From Hydractinia symbiolongicarpus (taxonomy: Eukaryota > Cnidaria > Hydrozoa > Anthoathecata > Hydractiniidae), in the NCBI RefSeq assembly GCF_029227915.1, contig NC_079877.1, positions 22,221,851 through 22,285,850 of the forward strand: a DNA stretch of 64,000 bases, written 5' to 3'. Shown in pieces: positions 37,507 to 49,848 of this stretch (positions are counted from its first letter, which is position 1; the number at the start of each line of letters is the position of its first letter). The notes beneath the pieces are model-generated. The model ran no database searches. It was given only the letters and a program-made list of their open reading frames with translations, and was not told the DNA's origin. A program made the position numbers and the translations under genes.

Positions 37507-40500
37507 TCAGTCTGTCGTGCAGGATGACGTGTTTACATAATCACACGCATCATCTTCAATATTTTTAGGTGAAACAGGTTCTTGAACTTCATAATGATGC
37601 AAGCTTTTGGTAGAGCTTTTTTTAAATGATTTTAATTTGCCATGCGAGTACTGAAGTTGAAAACGTCCTTTGCTTCGTATGTTTATAGGAGGTGTTAACT
37701 TGTAGTAGATGTCTTGTTTAATATCTTGGATGTTCAATTCTTTATAAATATGGCTATCTTGGACTTCCACTTTTTTATCAGTTGTATCGATTACAATGTC
37801 TTGAGATTCCAAATTAGTTGGCTCAACATTCTTTGCTTCATCTAAGGCGAAAAAAAAACATTAGCTATTAGATTTTTAATTTTTTTCTAACTAGACTAAA
37901 CTTTTAGTGAATTTTATAATACATCCGGACATTAGAACATACAGAACAATACGAACAAAATAGTACTAGTAGTAATAGTATTTCGAAGATGTTATAGGGA
38001 ATCTGTAACTCAAAGATATATACCCTGTATTCCAATCTGCATTTGTCTCATCAAGCTATATTGATACTTTTCCCAGAAAAAATTATCACCCGGTCGGATA
38101 TTAGCCACCATAACTAGCATTTTTTTTCCATGAGTGGCTTGATATTTCCTCAGCTCTCTCACTTTAAATAATTTATATTCAATCTTCCTGAATAACATAT
38201 CCTTTGTCGTTTTAGAAAAAATGAAAATAACCTTTGTTCATTAGGTTTCGGAAGCCCTTAACTCTGTCAGTGAATGAATTACTCGAGGAAGATCATATTT
38301 TGAGTAAGTTTTTGATAGGTTGCGTTATGATTACGTAGTAAAACGTAGCGACGCGACTTGTTCACGCCTTCAATTTCATAGGTAAGCATATTGGTGAGAA
38401 AAATACGGCGAGACTGTAGCTGTAAGAAAATTTTTCTTGCCTAAATAGGGATAAAATCAACATTTGGATTATTATTTTCTGCATGCTTTTTCTTCCCTAG
38501 CCAAATATTCTTAAAAACGGAGCAGTTTTAATATTTAAGCCAATTTTAGACAAGGTATCAAATCAATTTTCTAGTGCTCTCATCATGTTTAATATGCTTT
38601 TTTCTGTTTGCTGTGTACTAAATAATTCATCATTATTTTGACAGCGCCATCAACGGAAAGAAGTTCCAGTCAATAATTCAATACCAAGAAAGAACCCAGG
38701 GCACATGCTACATGAAACACGACGTTTCGTATAAATGAGGTTTATTTGAAAGCGAAACCGAAAAAAATGGTCATCATGACCGCATGATCCTGTTTTGATA
38801 AATTACTAGCTTCAGGGCTTTTATAATAATTTATTCGCTGCGATATGCCGGCGTTTTTCGTGTCTGAATATTTAATTGTCATTTTTTTCTGACCCAAAAC
38901 CCCGCATCCTCTCTCCCCTTTTCCGCCCTTCTTCTATTACAACGCTCCTGCTTATTAGGTTTTAAAAAAGGATTGAATTATCAGCATTCTTCGTCGACAT
39001 ATGTAAATTAATTAAAATAAAATGTATTAAAAGAAAAAATAGATTTTTTTTTCATAAAATTATTACATACTTTTTTCAAAGACACTAAATGTATAACTTC
39101 TGAAAATAAATAAATTTAACATCACATACTTTTCTTGTGCATATATAAAACTACGATAAGCAGCATAATACACATCCCCACAAAGGTTCCAGCAGCCGAT
39201 AATATAACTAGAGTAGTGTTATCTTTTTCCTGATCTAAAGAAACAGTAAATTCTCGTGTATCCTTCCTTCGAAATATTAATCTTTGTAATAAGTGGATAT
39301 TATCTAACTAGGCAAAAAATAGAGCTTGGGCGAGTTTTTTTGAGCACCAGTTTAATAATTCAATCATTTAACTCAACAATAGCAATTTAACAAAGACAAA
39401 CAAACAAACAAACAAAGAAAAAAACAAAAAAACAAACAAACAGAAAAACAAACAAACAAACAAACAAACAAACAAAAATCAAACAAACAAACAAACAAAC
39501 AAACAAACAAACAAACACACAAATAGCTCTCATACCATTTCTGTTTAACGCAGGGTTATACAATAGTTGTCCACCCTTTTCTTTCATAAATACTCTTCGA
39601 ATTATTACTGAATGCACTTGTGATGTACTGACATTACCACAGGACACAGGCTGGTTCGCAGTAATGTTTCTCTTCCACAATATATTTGTGATTTCACTTC
39701 TGCATTCAATCTCAAAAAGCATTACATATTTATCGATGTTTCGCGGTGTCCACTCTGTAATGCAGGTTTGAGAATCGTTTCTTTCCCTTTTTGTTGCTTT
39801 GATGGACAACATGGCTAAGTTCAATATGAGAAAGATAACATGAAACAACTTGGATGACAACTTAACTGAAAAATTGACACATTACAAGACTCTCAGTTTT
39901 ATCTGGCGTATATTGAAACTTTTCTTTAAAATTTTCAGAGCGTAAAAGTAGGTTTCCATACTGCATTTTCCGATCAAGCTTTTCCACAAGCATTCGCATT
40001 AAAGTAGAATGACCGCTGACTCGACGTGAAAAGATGCTCCCAAGCTTCAAAAAGCTAAACTCATTCAAATTTTCTTGCGCGTATTTTTTCTCTTGAGCGT
40101 TTTAACCAATGAAATGCAAGGAAATGTAAGCAATTGCGCAATCCATTTTATTCGAAGAAAATAGTAGAAAAAACTACAATTTCTTTTGCATTTTTAGTTA
40201 ACACAGAATAACAGCTCCTTTCAGAAAAAAGTGTTTATTGTTAAGTAGAGAGAAGAGATCTGTTAGCATTGACTTTATGATTAGGAGAATTCATAGATAC
40301 TTTTTAAATCGTCCTAACAAACACATTAATAAACTACTTGTTGGGAAAACATCAGTAGTTAAATTCATAACCTAACAGTAAATAATAACTCTCCCCTCTT
40401 CCTGAAAAAGTTTTCTCATCTTTTTTAGTTGTTTCATGTTACGTCTTCTTTTAATTCACTGCCATAAAAAACAAAGTTGTTATTATTTTTAAATTCGTAG

Positions 40501-41391
40501 CAAAAGGTTTCTTTTGTTTACGGCAGCGAGTTTATCTTTCTCTCAAGCGGTTTCCATTAAGGTTAAACTCCCGAGCTTTTCCTCGCCAGAACGGAAAATG
40601 CAGTATGGAAACCTACCTTAAGCATGCCATACAATCGCATCAAGTCATCTTGAAAGAAAATAACATGTCCCTGCTTACATCCAGTTATGAGTTTTATTAT
40701 TTATCAAACAAAGATTTATTAAACCCTTATTACTGTGTTACAAAGGTGCACGACTTTTTTAAAGATAGAAAACAAAACCTTTGAATGCGATCTTAATGCA
40801 TACAAAATTATAAACAAATGAAGTTTATACTGTTGAAACACGTACTAAAAATTTCACTGTAACTTAAGGCCAAAGTTAAAGAAGACCCCAAGTTTCTTGC
40901 AGTTAGAAGTTTAATTTTATTCAATTTTAATGTTTTAAAAGATTGACTTTTCAGCACAGAAATTTTAAAGTTATCTTCATAGATTTTAGGATTTAAAAAT
41001 CTATAGTCGTCTTCTTTCCTGGCTTTTTCGTTCGCTTTTCTTTTAAGAACGCAAAACACGTAATAATGTCATCAAATGAAAATAAGGCGACACTATCGAA
41101 ATATTGTTGTGTTTGCCCTAACATTTTTGGAAGTGCAAGAAAACGATCTGCTAAGCTGTAAAAACACCGCTGGACATTTTGTATTAGCGGTAATTAATCA
41201 AACTTTCATGACGTCTATGTGTCGAAGTTTACCAAAGTATTATGAAAACAAAGACAACATTACAATCGCGTTATATTTTGTGTAATATACAAACTTAATC
41301 ACCACATAAAAAATAAATAAATTCATGCACACTTACCGAAGTGGGAAACATATAAAAACCAAAAACATTTACAATATTTTATTCCATTCAT
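37507..41391 (-). CDS. Alr-like: Alr-like gene lacking visible Ig exons (signal peptide-ECS-TM-ITAM tail)
   Basis: Exons: 41391-41337 (signal peptide, MNGIKYCKCFWFLYVSHF, clearly related to the leader of the 28646-33172 gene), 39814-39536 (spacer: CITEWTPRNIDKYVM, FEIECRSE), 39234-39130 (TM: VILSAAGTFVGMCIMLLIVVLY) and 37841-37507 (tail). Spliced in phase 1 throughout, this gives 257 aa with an open frame. The tail has YKEL and YYKL separated by nine residues, an ITAM-like motif with the same spacing as its neighbour, then LQYSHGKLKSFKK and HHYEV. No Ig-like exon is visible in the 1.5 kb between leader and spacer; a 669-bp inverted-repeat element sits there. Either it is a truncated receptor that folds as a single FnIII-like stub, or a gene whose Ig exons were lost. 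Expression is unknown. Confidence 0.7.
39392..39525. repeat. (AAAC)n simple repeat
   Basis: Imperfect AAAC/CAAA tract immediately downstream of the spacer exon's donor site (39535), inside the intron. It makes an apparent FVCLFVCL reading frame on the minus strand that is not protein coding. Copied at 44501-44634 in unit B. Confidence 0.95.
39948..40616. mobile_element. MITE-like element with 25-bp perfect inverted repeats
   Basis: GTAGGTTTCCATACTGCATT and five further bases at 39948-39972 recur inverted at 40592-40616 with no mismatch. The interior encodes nothing convincing (ORF 40068-39862 begins inside the spacer-proximal side and spans one repeat). A target duplication could not be seen. 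It lies between the signal-peptide and spacer exons, where paralogues carry Ig exons. Copied at 45057-45725. Confidence 0.65.
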
Positions 41392-44056
41392 TTCAGTCTT
41401 CTCTTCTTTTTGTATGTCCAGTAAAAAACCTTAAGTCTGTCGCCTTTCTTATGCAGTTCTTTGTTTTTTATATAGGTTATTGACACAATTTGTAAAAATG
41501 GATAATTTTAGAAAATTATCCGTCTTTTTAATAAATTGGTGGTGACCCAAGGAGTGAAAAGTGTACGGTAAGTAAAATAACAATATATCTTTACCGCAAT
41601 TGAAAATCAAATTACTTGAAAATACCTCATACCACTTAAGCTCATGTATTTATATTTAGTCATCCAATAAAAAAACAAAATAATATAAATTGTTTTTGAA
41701 ATGCTCGTTAAACAAGCTAACCGTCATCTCACTATGGTTTGACTTTCGATTCCGTACCGTTCATAGTAATCGAAGTTTCGTTGCTATAGCGCTGATGACG
41801 TGTATACCTCCTTGCTGTTGTTTCAGCCAAACATAACAAGGAGAAGTTTGAAATTATATAAAAGTGCTATAGTAGGCAATTTTTATTCAATGAATATATC
41901 CGGCTTTGGATGTAATTCGATTCGACGTCATTAAGTTCCTTGTATGAATGGACCAGGGGATTATACAACCACTGTGCATAGTTCTTATATCTCGTTCTTT
42001 TAGACTGTCTAATTATTGCGCACTGTGTAGTTCCTTCAAGTTATATTTACTAATGTTCACATACTATTTGGAATTATTCATTTTGATCCGTCATTCTGAG
42101 AATGCATAAACGTAAGAGAATGACGTATATATAGATTTTTTTTACAAATCGTCATTGTTTTGGTTTTTATAGTCGATATAAAAGACAATTACTCATTCCT
42201 TTTCAAATTACCTTTGCATTGCAAAATTTTCCTCATCTACAAAATTTTTCTATCTATTGAATTCTGGCAGGTTCTGTTTATAAATCGCACCTTACAAGAA
42301 GTCGTCTTTAATGGAAAGTTGAACGTTACGACATTCAGTTATGGAAAACCAGTAGATACCAGATAACAATCTTTAAGGAGACAATACAGTTTAGTTTCAA
42401 TATAGTTTAAATAATCGAAAACTTATTTAGATGGTATGTTTGTCATATGCTGTTTTCAACAAAAAAACTAACCATGATGGAAGAGTTGATTTGATAAAGC
42501 TAACTAGAAGCATTTTCCATCTATTTTATAAACAACCTGTGATAGCGGGCTATTAGTACAGACCTGAAAACAAACTGAACTTGTACTCTTAATCCAGGAT
42601 TAAATCCTAAAGTAAAGGACAGCTACTTATTTAGAATATGAGGTAGTTCAAACAAATGATTGGAGAAAACTGGGGGAAAAGAAAGCTAGAAGATAGAACG
42701 AAATATTCATGCTATTTCTTACTCCTTCATTTTTCCTGCAGACAAACGTCGTAGAAAATCGAAATATTAAAATAAAATTTAATTTTTATGAGCCCCTGTT
42801 CCTTAAGGTCGGGTGGTAACGTTTATTAAAGGGTAAACACTTATTCAAGGATTATGCCTACAACATTAATTTTTCGAGCGCGTACTCCAACTGGGTGGTT
42901 AATCAAGGGGGTGGGGATGGGGTTTGGCACTTAGTCAAGGACATTCAACATTCGTTCTAATAATTTTTTATGTAATTTTTTATGTAATTAATTGGTATAT
43001 ATGACACAAAAAAGTTGGAATATAGTTTAATTGAGTGTCGGACTTAAATTATAGAGTGTAAAAAAGTTGTGAAACAGGAAGTTTTAATTTTTTAAAAAGT
43101 TTGTTCTTAAGAAGTTTTTATTTTTTAGATTTAATTACGCGGCATAAATGATATGCCATGCTTTTTGTACTATCGACATGCAGGGCGTTATTTCCGGTGT
43201 AACCGTAAATAATTACTCCCCGAAAAAAATTATTCCCCATTAATAATTTCCTGAAAATTTTTACTCCCAGAGTGGTAATTTCCAAGGAAATTATTACTCC
43301 CACACGCACACGGAAATTATTTCTCCCTTGAAATCACTTTTTTGCGAATGCAGAAGTACTCTCATGAAGACATTCCATTTCAAATTCGAATGCGCAAGCA
43401 GTTTATATTTTTCTATGTTTTGTAGCATCAAGCTCCAGTTATTTTTACTCTGTTTGATACATTTTTTAAACTCAAAGGTATTTTTATCTACAACAAAATA
43501 CTATATTTTACTTTATCCGATAAGTACTTAAACTCAAGGTCAAAAGTTTGTTTTTCTATTCTTTAAAGCTCTAATAATCTATTATTTATTTCATTTATAA
43601 ATTTTGAAGCTCAAGCAGTTCATGTTTTCAAGATTTTATAAGATTTCAAGCTCCGAAAAGTTTCTTCTCTCGTGATTTGTAATCATTTTGTTTCTAAACT
43701 CAAAACCGATTGTACTTTTTTATTTTGTTAAATTTATTTCCTATTCATTTTATTACAGTTTTTCGTTGTCAGGTTGTAGTTATCGTGAGAAAATAGATTA
43801 TCAAATGATCTTGAAGTGTTTTTACAGTGACATCGGTTTTCATGAACACAGACTGAAATTCCTACAAAACAGAGTGGTTATGGGGCTTCCTTGAATGCAC
43901 GCGAGGCTGTACAGCGAAATTTGTAAAAAAAAAAATTGAAATGACTTGATACTACACGAAAGTATATTCAGGATGGAAAATGACACTTACTGGTCTTAAA
44001 TTTTTCCTGATAGACATTATCTGCCAAAATGCTAGGCTGTATTTTCTTCTTCTTCT

Positions 44057-44318
44057 TCTTATATAATAATACGAAGTGTGTGTGACGGTCATAGTGGATG
44101 TGTTTATCTTTTTTTGATGGCAACAGATATACAAATTTCTTTGTGTTTTGGCGGGTATTTGCTGACGTCAGCAAAATTTTTAAACCCTTAGGCGTTCGTC
44201 AAAACATATGATCCTATACATTATTTTGATCAGCGTGTTAACCTCTACACATTACAGGTAACGAAAAAACTAAATTTCGGCATTTTTTTTTAATCTGCAT
44301 TGCTAATGCCAGCAAAAA
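44057..44318 (+). mobile_element. Truncated Helitron at the duplication junction
   Basis: Begins TCTTATATAATAATACG and matches the element at 49166-49771, but lacks an internal 274 bp and its 3' end. It stops in a run of A at 44318, where unit B begins abruptly inside Alr TM-exon sequence (GAGTAGTGTTATC). Confidence 0.75.
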
Positions 44319-46500
44319 AGAGTAGTGTTATCTTTTTCCTGATCTAAAGAAACAGTAAATTCTCGTGTATCCTTCCTTCGAAATATTAATCTTTGTAATA
44401 AGTGGATATTATCTAACTAGGCAAAAAATAGAGCTTGGGCGAGTTTTTTTGAGCACCAGTTTAATAATTCAATCATTTAACTCAACAATAGCAATTTAAC
44501 AAAGACAAACAAACAAACAAACAAAGAAAAAAACAAAAAAACAAACAAACAGAAAAACAAACAAACAAACAAACAAACAAACAAAAATCAAACAAACAAA
44601 CAAACAAACAAACAAACAAACAAACACACAAATAGCTCTCATACCATTTCTGTTTAACGCAGGGTTATACAATAGTTGTCCACCCTTTTCTTTCATAAAT
44701 ACTCTTCGAATTATTACTGAATGCACTTGTGATGTACTGACATTACCACAGGACACAGGCTGGTTCGCAGTAATGTTTCTCTTCCACAATATATTTGTGA
44801 TTTCACTTCTGCATTCAATCTCAAAAAGCATTACATATTTATCGATGTTTCGCGGTGTCCACTCTGTAATGCAGGTTTGAGAATCGTTTCTTTCCCTTTT
44901 TGTTGCTTTGATGGACAACATGGCTAAGTTCAATATGAGAAAGATAACATGAAACAACTTGGATGACAACTTAACTGAAAAATTGACACATTACAAGACT
45001 CTCAGTTTTATCTGGCGTATATTGAAACTTTTCTTTAAAATTTTCAGAGCGTAAAAGTAGGTTTCCATACTGCATTTTCCGATCAAGCTTTTCCACAAGC
45101 ATTCGCATTAAAGTAGAATGACCGCTGACTCGACGTGAAAAGATGCTCCCAAGCTTCAAAAAGCTAAACTCATTCAAATTTTCTTGCGCGTATTTTTTCT
45201 CTTGAGCGTTTTAACCAATGAAATGCAAGGAAATGTAAGCAATTGCGCAATCCATTTTATTCGAAGAAAATAGTAGAAAAAACTACAATTTCTTTTGCAT
45301 TTTTAGTTAACACAGAATAACAGCTCCTTTCAGAAAAAAGTGTTTATTGTTAAGTAGAGAGAAGAGATCTGTTAGCATTGACTTTATGATTAGGAGAATT
45401 CATAGATACTTTTTAAATCGTCCTAACAAACACATTAATAAACTACTTGTTGGGAAAACATCAGTAGTTAAATTCATAACCTAACAGTAAATAATAACTC
45501 TCCCCTCTTCCTGAAAAAGTTTTCTCATCTTTTTTAGTTGTTTCATGTTACGTCTTCTTTTAATTCACTGCCATAAAAAACAAAGTTGTTATTATTTTTA
45601 AATTCGTAGCAAAAGGTTTCTTTTGTTTACGGCAGCGAGTTTATCTTTCTCTCAAGCGGTTTCCATTAAGGTTAAACTCCCGAGCTTTTCCTCGCCAGAA
45701 CGGAAAATGCAGTATGGAAACCTACCTTAAGCATGCCATACAATCGCATCAAGTCATCTTGAAAGAAAATAACATGTCCCTGCTTACATCCAGTTATGAG
45801 TTTTATTATTTATCAAACAAAGATTTATTAAACCCTTATTACTGTGTTACAAAGGTGCACGACTTTTTTAAAGATAGAAAACAAAACCTTTGAATGCGAT
45901 CTTAATGCATACAAAATTATAAACAAATGAAGTTTATACTGTTGAAACACGTACTAAAAATTTCACTGTAACTTAAGGCCAAAGTTAAAGAAGACCCCAA
46001 GTTTCTTGCAGTTAGAAGTTTAATTTTATTCAATTTTAATGTTTTAAAAGATTGACTTTTCAGCACATAAATTTTAAAGTTATCTTCATAGATTTTAGGA
46101 TTTAAAAATCTATAGTCGTCTTCTTTCCTGGCTTTTTCGTTCGCTTTTCTTTTAAGAACGCAAAACACGTAATAATGTCATCAAATGAAAATAAGGCGAC
46201 ACTATCGAAATATTGTTGTGTTTGCCCTAACATTTTTGGAAGTGCAAGAAAACGATCTGCTAAGCTGTAAAAACACCGCTGGACATTTTGTATTAGCGGT
46301 AATTAATCAAACTTTCATGACGTCTATGTGTCGAAGTTTACCAAAGTATTATGAAAACAAAGACAACATTACAATCGCGTTATATTTTGTGTAATATACA
46401 AACTTAATCACCACATAAAAAATAAATAAATTCATGCACACTTACCGAAGTGGGAAACATATAAAAACCAAAAACATTTACAATATTTTATTCCATTCAT
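44319..46500 (-). pseudogene. Alr-like: Partial Alr-like gene copy (signal peptide, spacer, cut TM exon)
   Basis: Copies of the signal-peptide exon (46500-46446) and spacer exon (44923-44645), identical in protein sequence to those of the Ig-less gene. The TM exon begins at 44343 and is cut after about eight codons (DQEKDNTTL) at the duplication junction, so this copy has no membrane span or tail of its own. Since exons are symmetric in phase 1, a transcript starting here could splice onward into the unit A exons. Confidence 0.8.
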
Positions 46501-49500
46501 TTCAGTCTTCTCTTCTTTTTGTATGTCCAGTAAAAAACCTTAAGTCTGTCGCCTTTCTTATGCAGTTCTTTGTTTTTTATATAGGTTATTGACACAATTT
46601 GTAAAAATGGATAATTTTAGAAAATTATCCGTCTTTTTAATAAATTGGTGGTGACCCAAGGAGTGAAAAGTGTACGGTAAGTAAAATAACAATATATCTT
46701 TACCGCAATTGAAAATCAAATTACTTGAAAATACCTCATACCACTTAAGCTCATGTATTTATATTTAGTCATCCAATAAAAAAACAAAATAATATAAATT
46801 GTTTTTGAAATGCTCGTTAAACAAGCTAACCGTCATCTCACTATGGTTTGACTTTCGATTCCGTACCGTTCATAGTAATCGAAGTTTCGTTGCTATAGCG
46901 CTGATGACGTGTATACCTCCTTGCTGTTGTTTCAGCCAAACATAACAAGGAGAAGTTTGAAATTATATAAAAGTGCTATAGTAGGCAATTTTTATTCAAT
47001 GAATATATTCGGCTTTGGATGTAATTCGATTCGACGTCATTAAGTTCCTTGTATGAATGGACCAGGGGATTATACAACCACTGTGCATAGTTCTTATATC
47101 TCGTTCTTTTAGACTGTCTAATTATTGCGCACTGTGTAGTTCCTTCAAGTTATATTTACTAATGTTCACATACTATTTGGAATTATTCATTTTGATCCGT
47201 CATTCTGAGAATGCATAAACGTAAGAGAATGACGTATATATAGATTTTTTTTACAAATCGTCATTGTTTTGGTTTTTATAGTCGATATAAAAGACAATTA
47301 CTCATTCCTTTTCAAATTACCTTTGCATTGCAAAATTTTCCTCATCTACAAAATTTTTCTATCTATTGAATTCTGGCAGGTTCTGTTTATAAATCGCACC
47401 TTACAAGAAGTCGTCTTTAATGGAAAGTTGAACGTTACGACATTCAGTTATGGAAAACCAGTAGATACCAGATAACAATCTTTAAGGAGACAATACAGTT
47501 TAGTTTCAATATAGTTTAAATAATCGAAAACTTATTTAGATGGTATGTTTGTCATATGCTGTTTTCAACAAAAAAACTAACCATGATGGAAGAGTTGATT
47601 TGATAAAGCTAACTAGAAGCATTTTCCATCTATTTTATAAACAACCTGTGATAGCGGGCTATTAGTACAGACCTGAAAACAAACTGAACTTGTACTCTTA
47701 ATCCAGGATTAAATCCTAAAGTAAAGGACAGCTACTTATTTAGAATATGAGGTAGTTCAAACAAATGATTGGAGAAAACTGGGGGAAAAGAAAGCTAGAA
47801 GATAGAACGAAATATTCATGCTATTTCTTACTCCTTCATTTTTCCTGCAGACAAACGTCGTAGAAAATCGAAATATTAAAATAAAATTTAATTTTTATGA
47901 GCCCCTGTTCCTTAAGGTCGGGTGGTAACGTTTATTAAAGGGTAAACACTTATTCAAGGATTATGCCTACAACATTAATTTTTCGAGCGCGTACTCCAAC
48001 TGGGTGGTTAATCAAGGGGGTGGGGATGGGGTTTGGCACTTAGTCAAGGACATTCAACATTCGTTCTAATAATTTTTTATGTAATTTTTTATGTAATTAA
48101 TTGGTATATATGACACAAAAAAGTTGGAATATAGTTTAATTGAGTGTCGGACTTAAATTATAGAGTGTAAAAAAGTTGTGAAACAGGAAGTTTTAATTTT
48201 TTAAAAAGTTTGTTCTTAAGAAGTTTTTATTTTTTAGATTTAATTACGCGGCATAAATGATATGCCATGCTTTTTGTACTATCGACATGCAGGGCGTTAT
48301 TTCCGGTGTAACCGTAAATAATTACTCCCCGAAAAAAATTATTCCCCATTAATAATTTCCTCAAAATTTTTACTCCCAGAGTGGTAATTTCCAAGGAAAT
48401 TATTACTCCCACACGCACACGGAAATTATTTCTCCCTTGAAATCACTTTTTTGCGAATGCAGAAGTACTCTCATGAAGACATTCCATTTCAAATTCGAAT
48501 GCGCAAGCAGTTTATATTTTTCTATGTTTTGTAGCATCAAGCTCCAGTTATTTTTACTCTGTTTGATACATTTTTTAAACTCAAAGGTATTTTTATCTAC
48601 AACAAAATACTATATTTTACTTTATCCGATAAGTACTTAAACTCAAGGTCAAAAGTTTGTTTTTCTATTCTTTAAAGCTCTAATAATCTATTATTTATTT
48701 CATTTATAAATTTTGAAGCTCAAGCAGTTCATGTTTTCAAGATTTTATAAGATTTCAAGCTCCGAAAAGTTTCTTCTCTCGTGATTTGTAATCATTTTGT
48801 TTCTAAACTCAAAACCGATTGCACTTTTTTATTTTGTTAAATTTATTTCCTATTCATTTTATTACAGTTTTTCGTTGTCAGGTTGTAGTTATCGTGAGAA
48901 AATAGATTATCAAATGATCTTGAAGTGTTTTTACAGTGACATCGGTTTTCATGAACACAGACTGAAATTCCTACAAAACAGAGTGGTTATGGGGCTTCCT
49001 TGAATGCACGCGAGGCTGTACAGCGAAATTTGTAAAAAAAAAAATTGAAATGACTTGATACTACACGAAAGTATATTCAGGATGGAAAATGACACTTACT
49101 GGTCTTAAATTTTTCCTGATAGACATTATCTGCCAAAATGCTAGGCTGTATTTTCTTCTTCTTCTTCTTATATAATAATACGAAGTGTGTGTGACGGTCA
49201 TAGTGGATGTGTTTATCTTTTTTTGATGGAGCCGAAAAAGTTATGTCTTAAATGTTAAATTTTCTGACGTTACGACGCGACATCAATATCACTACTTTAA
49301 TTTCAATTCTTAATTAATTAATGAAGCCTTTACAGTGCACTGAACACTTTGTGGCCAAATAATGTGGAAACGAGGCGGTGACGTCAATTTTTTTTACCTC
49401 GTGGGTGACTAGGGACCACCTGCGACCATTTTGGATAAATTTCCCAAATCTGGGTTCCCGAATCCGTTTTTGAATGGACGGGTTGATATCAACACAATGA

Positions 49501-49703
49501 AGGCAACAGATATACAAATTTCTTTGTGTTTTGGCGGGTATTTGCTGACGTCAGCAAAATTTTTAAACCCTTAGGCGTTCGTCAAAACATATGATCCTAT
49601 ACATTATTTTGATCAGCGTGTTAACCTCTACACATTACAGGTAACGAAAAAACTAAATTTCGGCATTTTTTTTTAATCTGCATTGCTAATGCCAGCAAAA
49701 AAA
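44319..49703. repeat. Tandem duplication, unit B
   Basis: Second copy of 39210-44318 in direct orientation. Its left end lies within the TM exon and its right end within a Helitron that continues intact to 49771. Near identity points to a recent event, or to an assembly artefact such as unresolved haplotypes. Confidence 0.95.
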
Positions 49704-49771
49704 TCTGTAAAACCTATTCTTTTCTTGTCCTTCTGCCTAAGTGGATTATTTCCACGGGCCTTATCGACTAG
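49166..49771 (+). mobile_element. Non-autonomous Helitron, complete
   Basis: Starts TCTTATATAATAATACG and ends CTTATCGACTAG before T, with 3' hairpin GTGGA-TTATT-TCCAC (49741-49755). Interior shares blocks with the elements at 2366-4171 (for example CTGACGTTACG, AATGAAGCC, TTTGCTGACGTCAGC). No coding capacity. Confidence 0.75.
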
Positions 49772-49848
49772 TAAATTATATTACTGGCGGCAATTACGTA
49801 ACGTTTCAATAGCGGATAAACGAATTAGACTTACTTTCTCAAATTTGC

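Larger units (their letters stand above)
39210..44318. repeat. Tandem duplication, unit A (5.1 kb)
   Basis: Matches 44319-49703 at an offset of 5109 bp. The scattered differences I could find are about four single bases (for example 41028 G versus 46137-region T; 41910 C/T; 43254 G/C; 43711 T/C). The one large difference is a 274-bp segment present in unit B's Helitron (about 49230-49503) and absent here. Unit A carries the spacer exon, signal-peptide exon and part of the TM exon of the Ig-less Alr-like gene. Confidence 0.95.

Noticed and set aside
38010-38198. 62-codon minus-strand ORF between the TM and tail exons of the Ig-less gene
   Set aside because: It ends at a possible donor, but its acceptor gives the wrong phase between a phase-1 TM exon and a phase-1 tail exon, which already join in frame.
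39387-39530. Minus-strand FVCLFVCL frame continuing the spacer exon
   Set aside because: It is translation of the intronic (AAAC)n repeat past a good donor site (GTATGAG) at 39535; the paralogue splices at the same place.
39862-40068. 68-codon ORF next to the spacer exon (and its copy at 44971-45177)
   Set aside because: It overlaps one arm of the inverted-repeat element and has no Ig-like pattern.
41076-41285. Plus-strand ORF containing DNITIALYF, reminiscent of an Alr domain 1 strand
   Set aside because: Wrong strand for the gene and the resemblance is only a few residues long; the copy at 46185-46394 adds no independent support.
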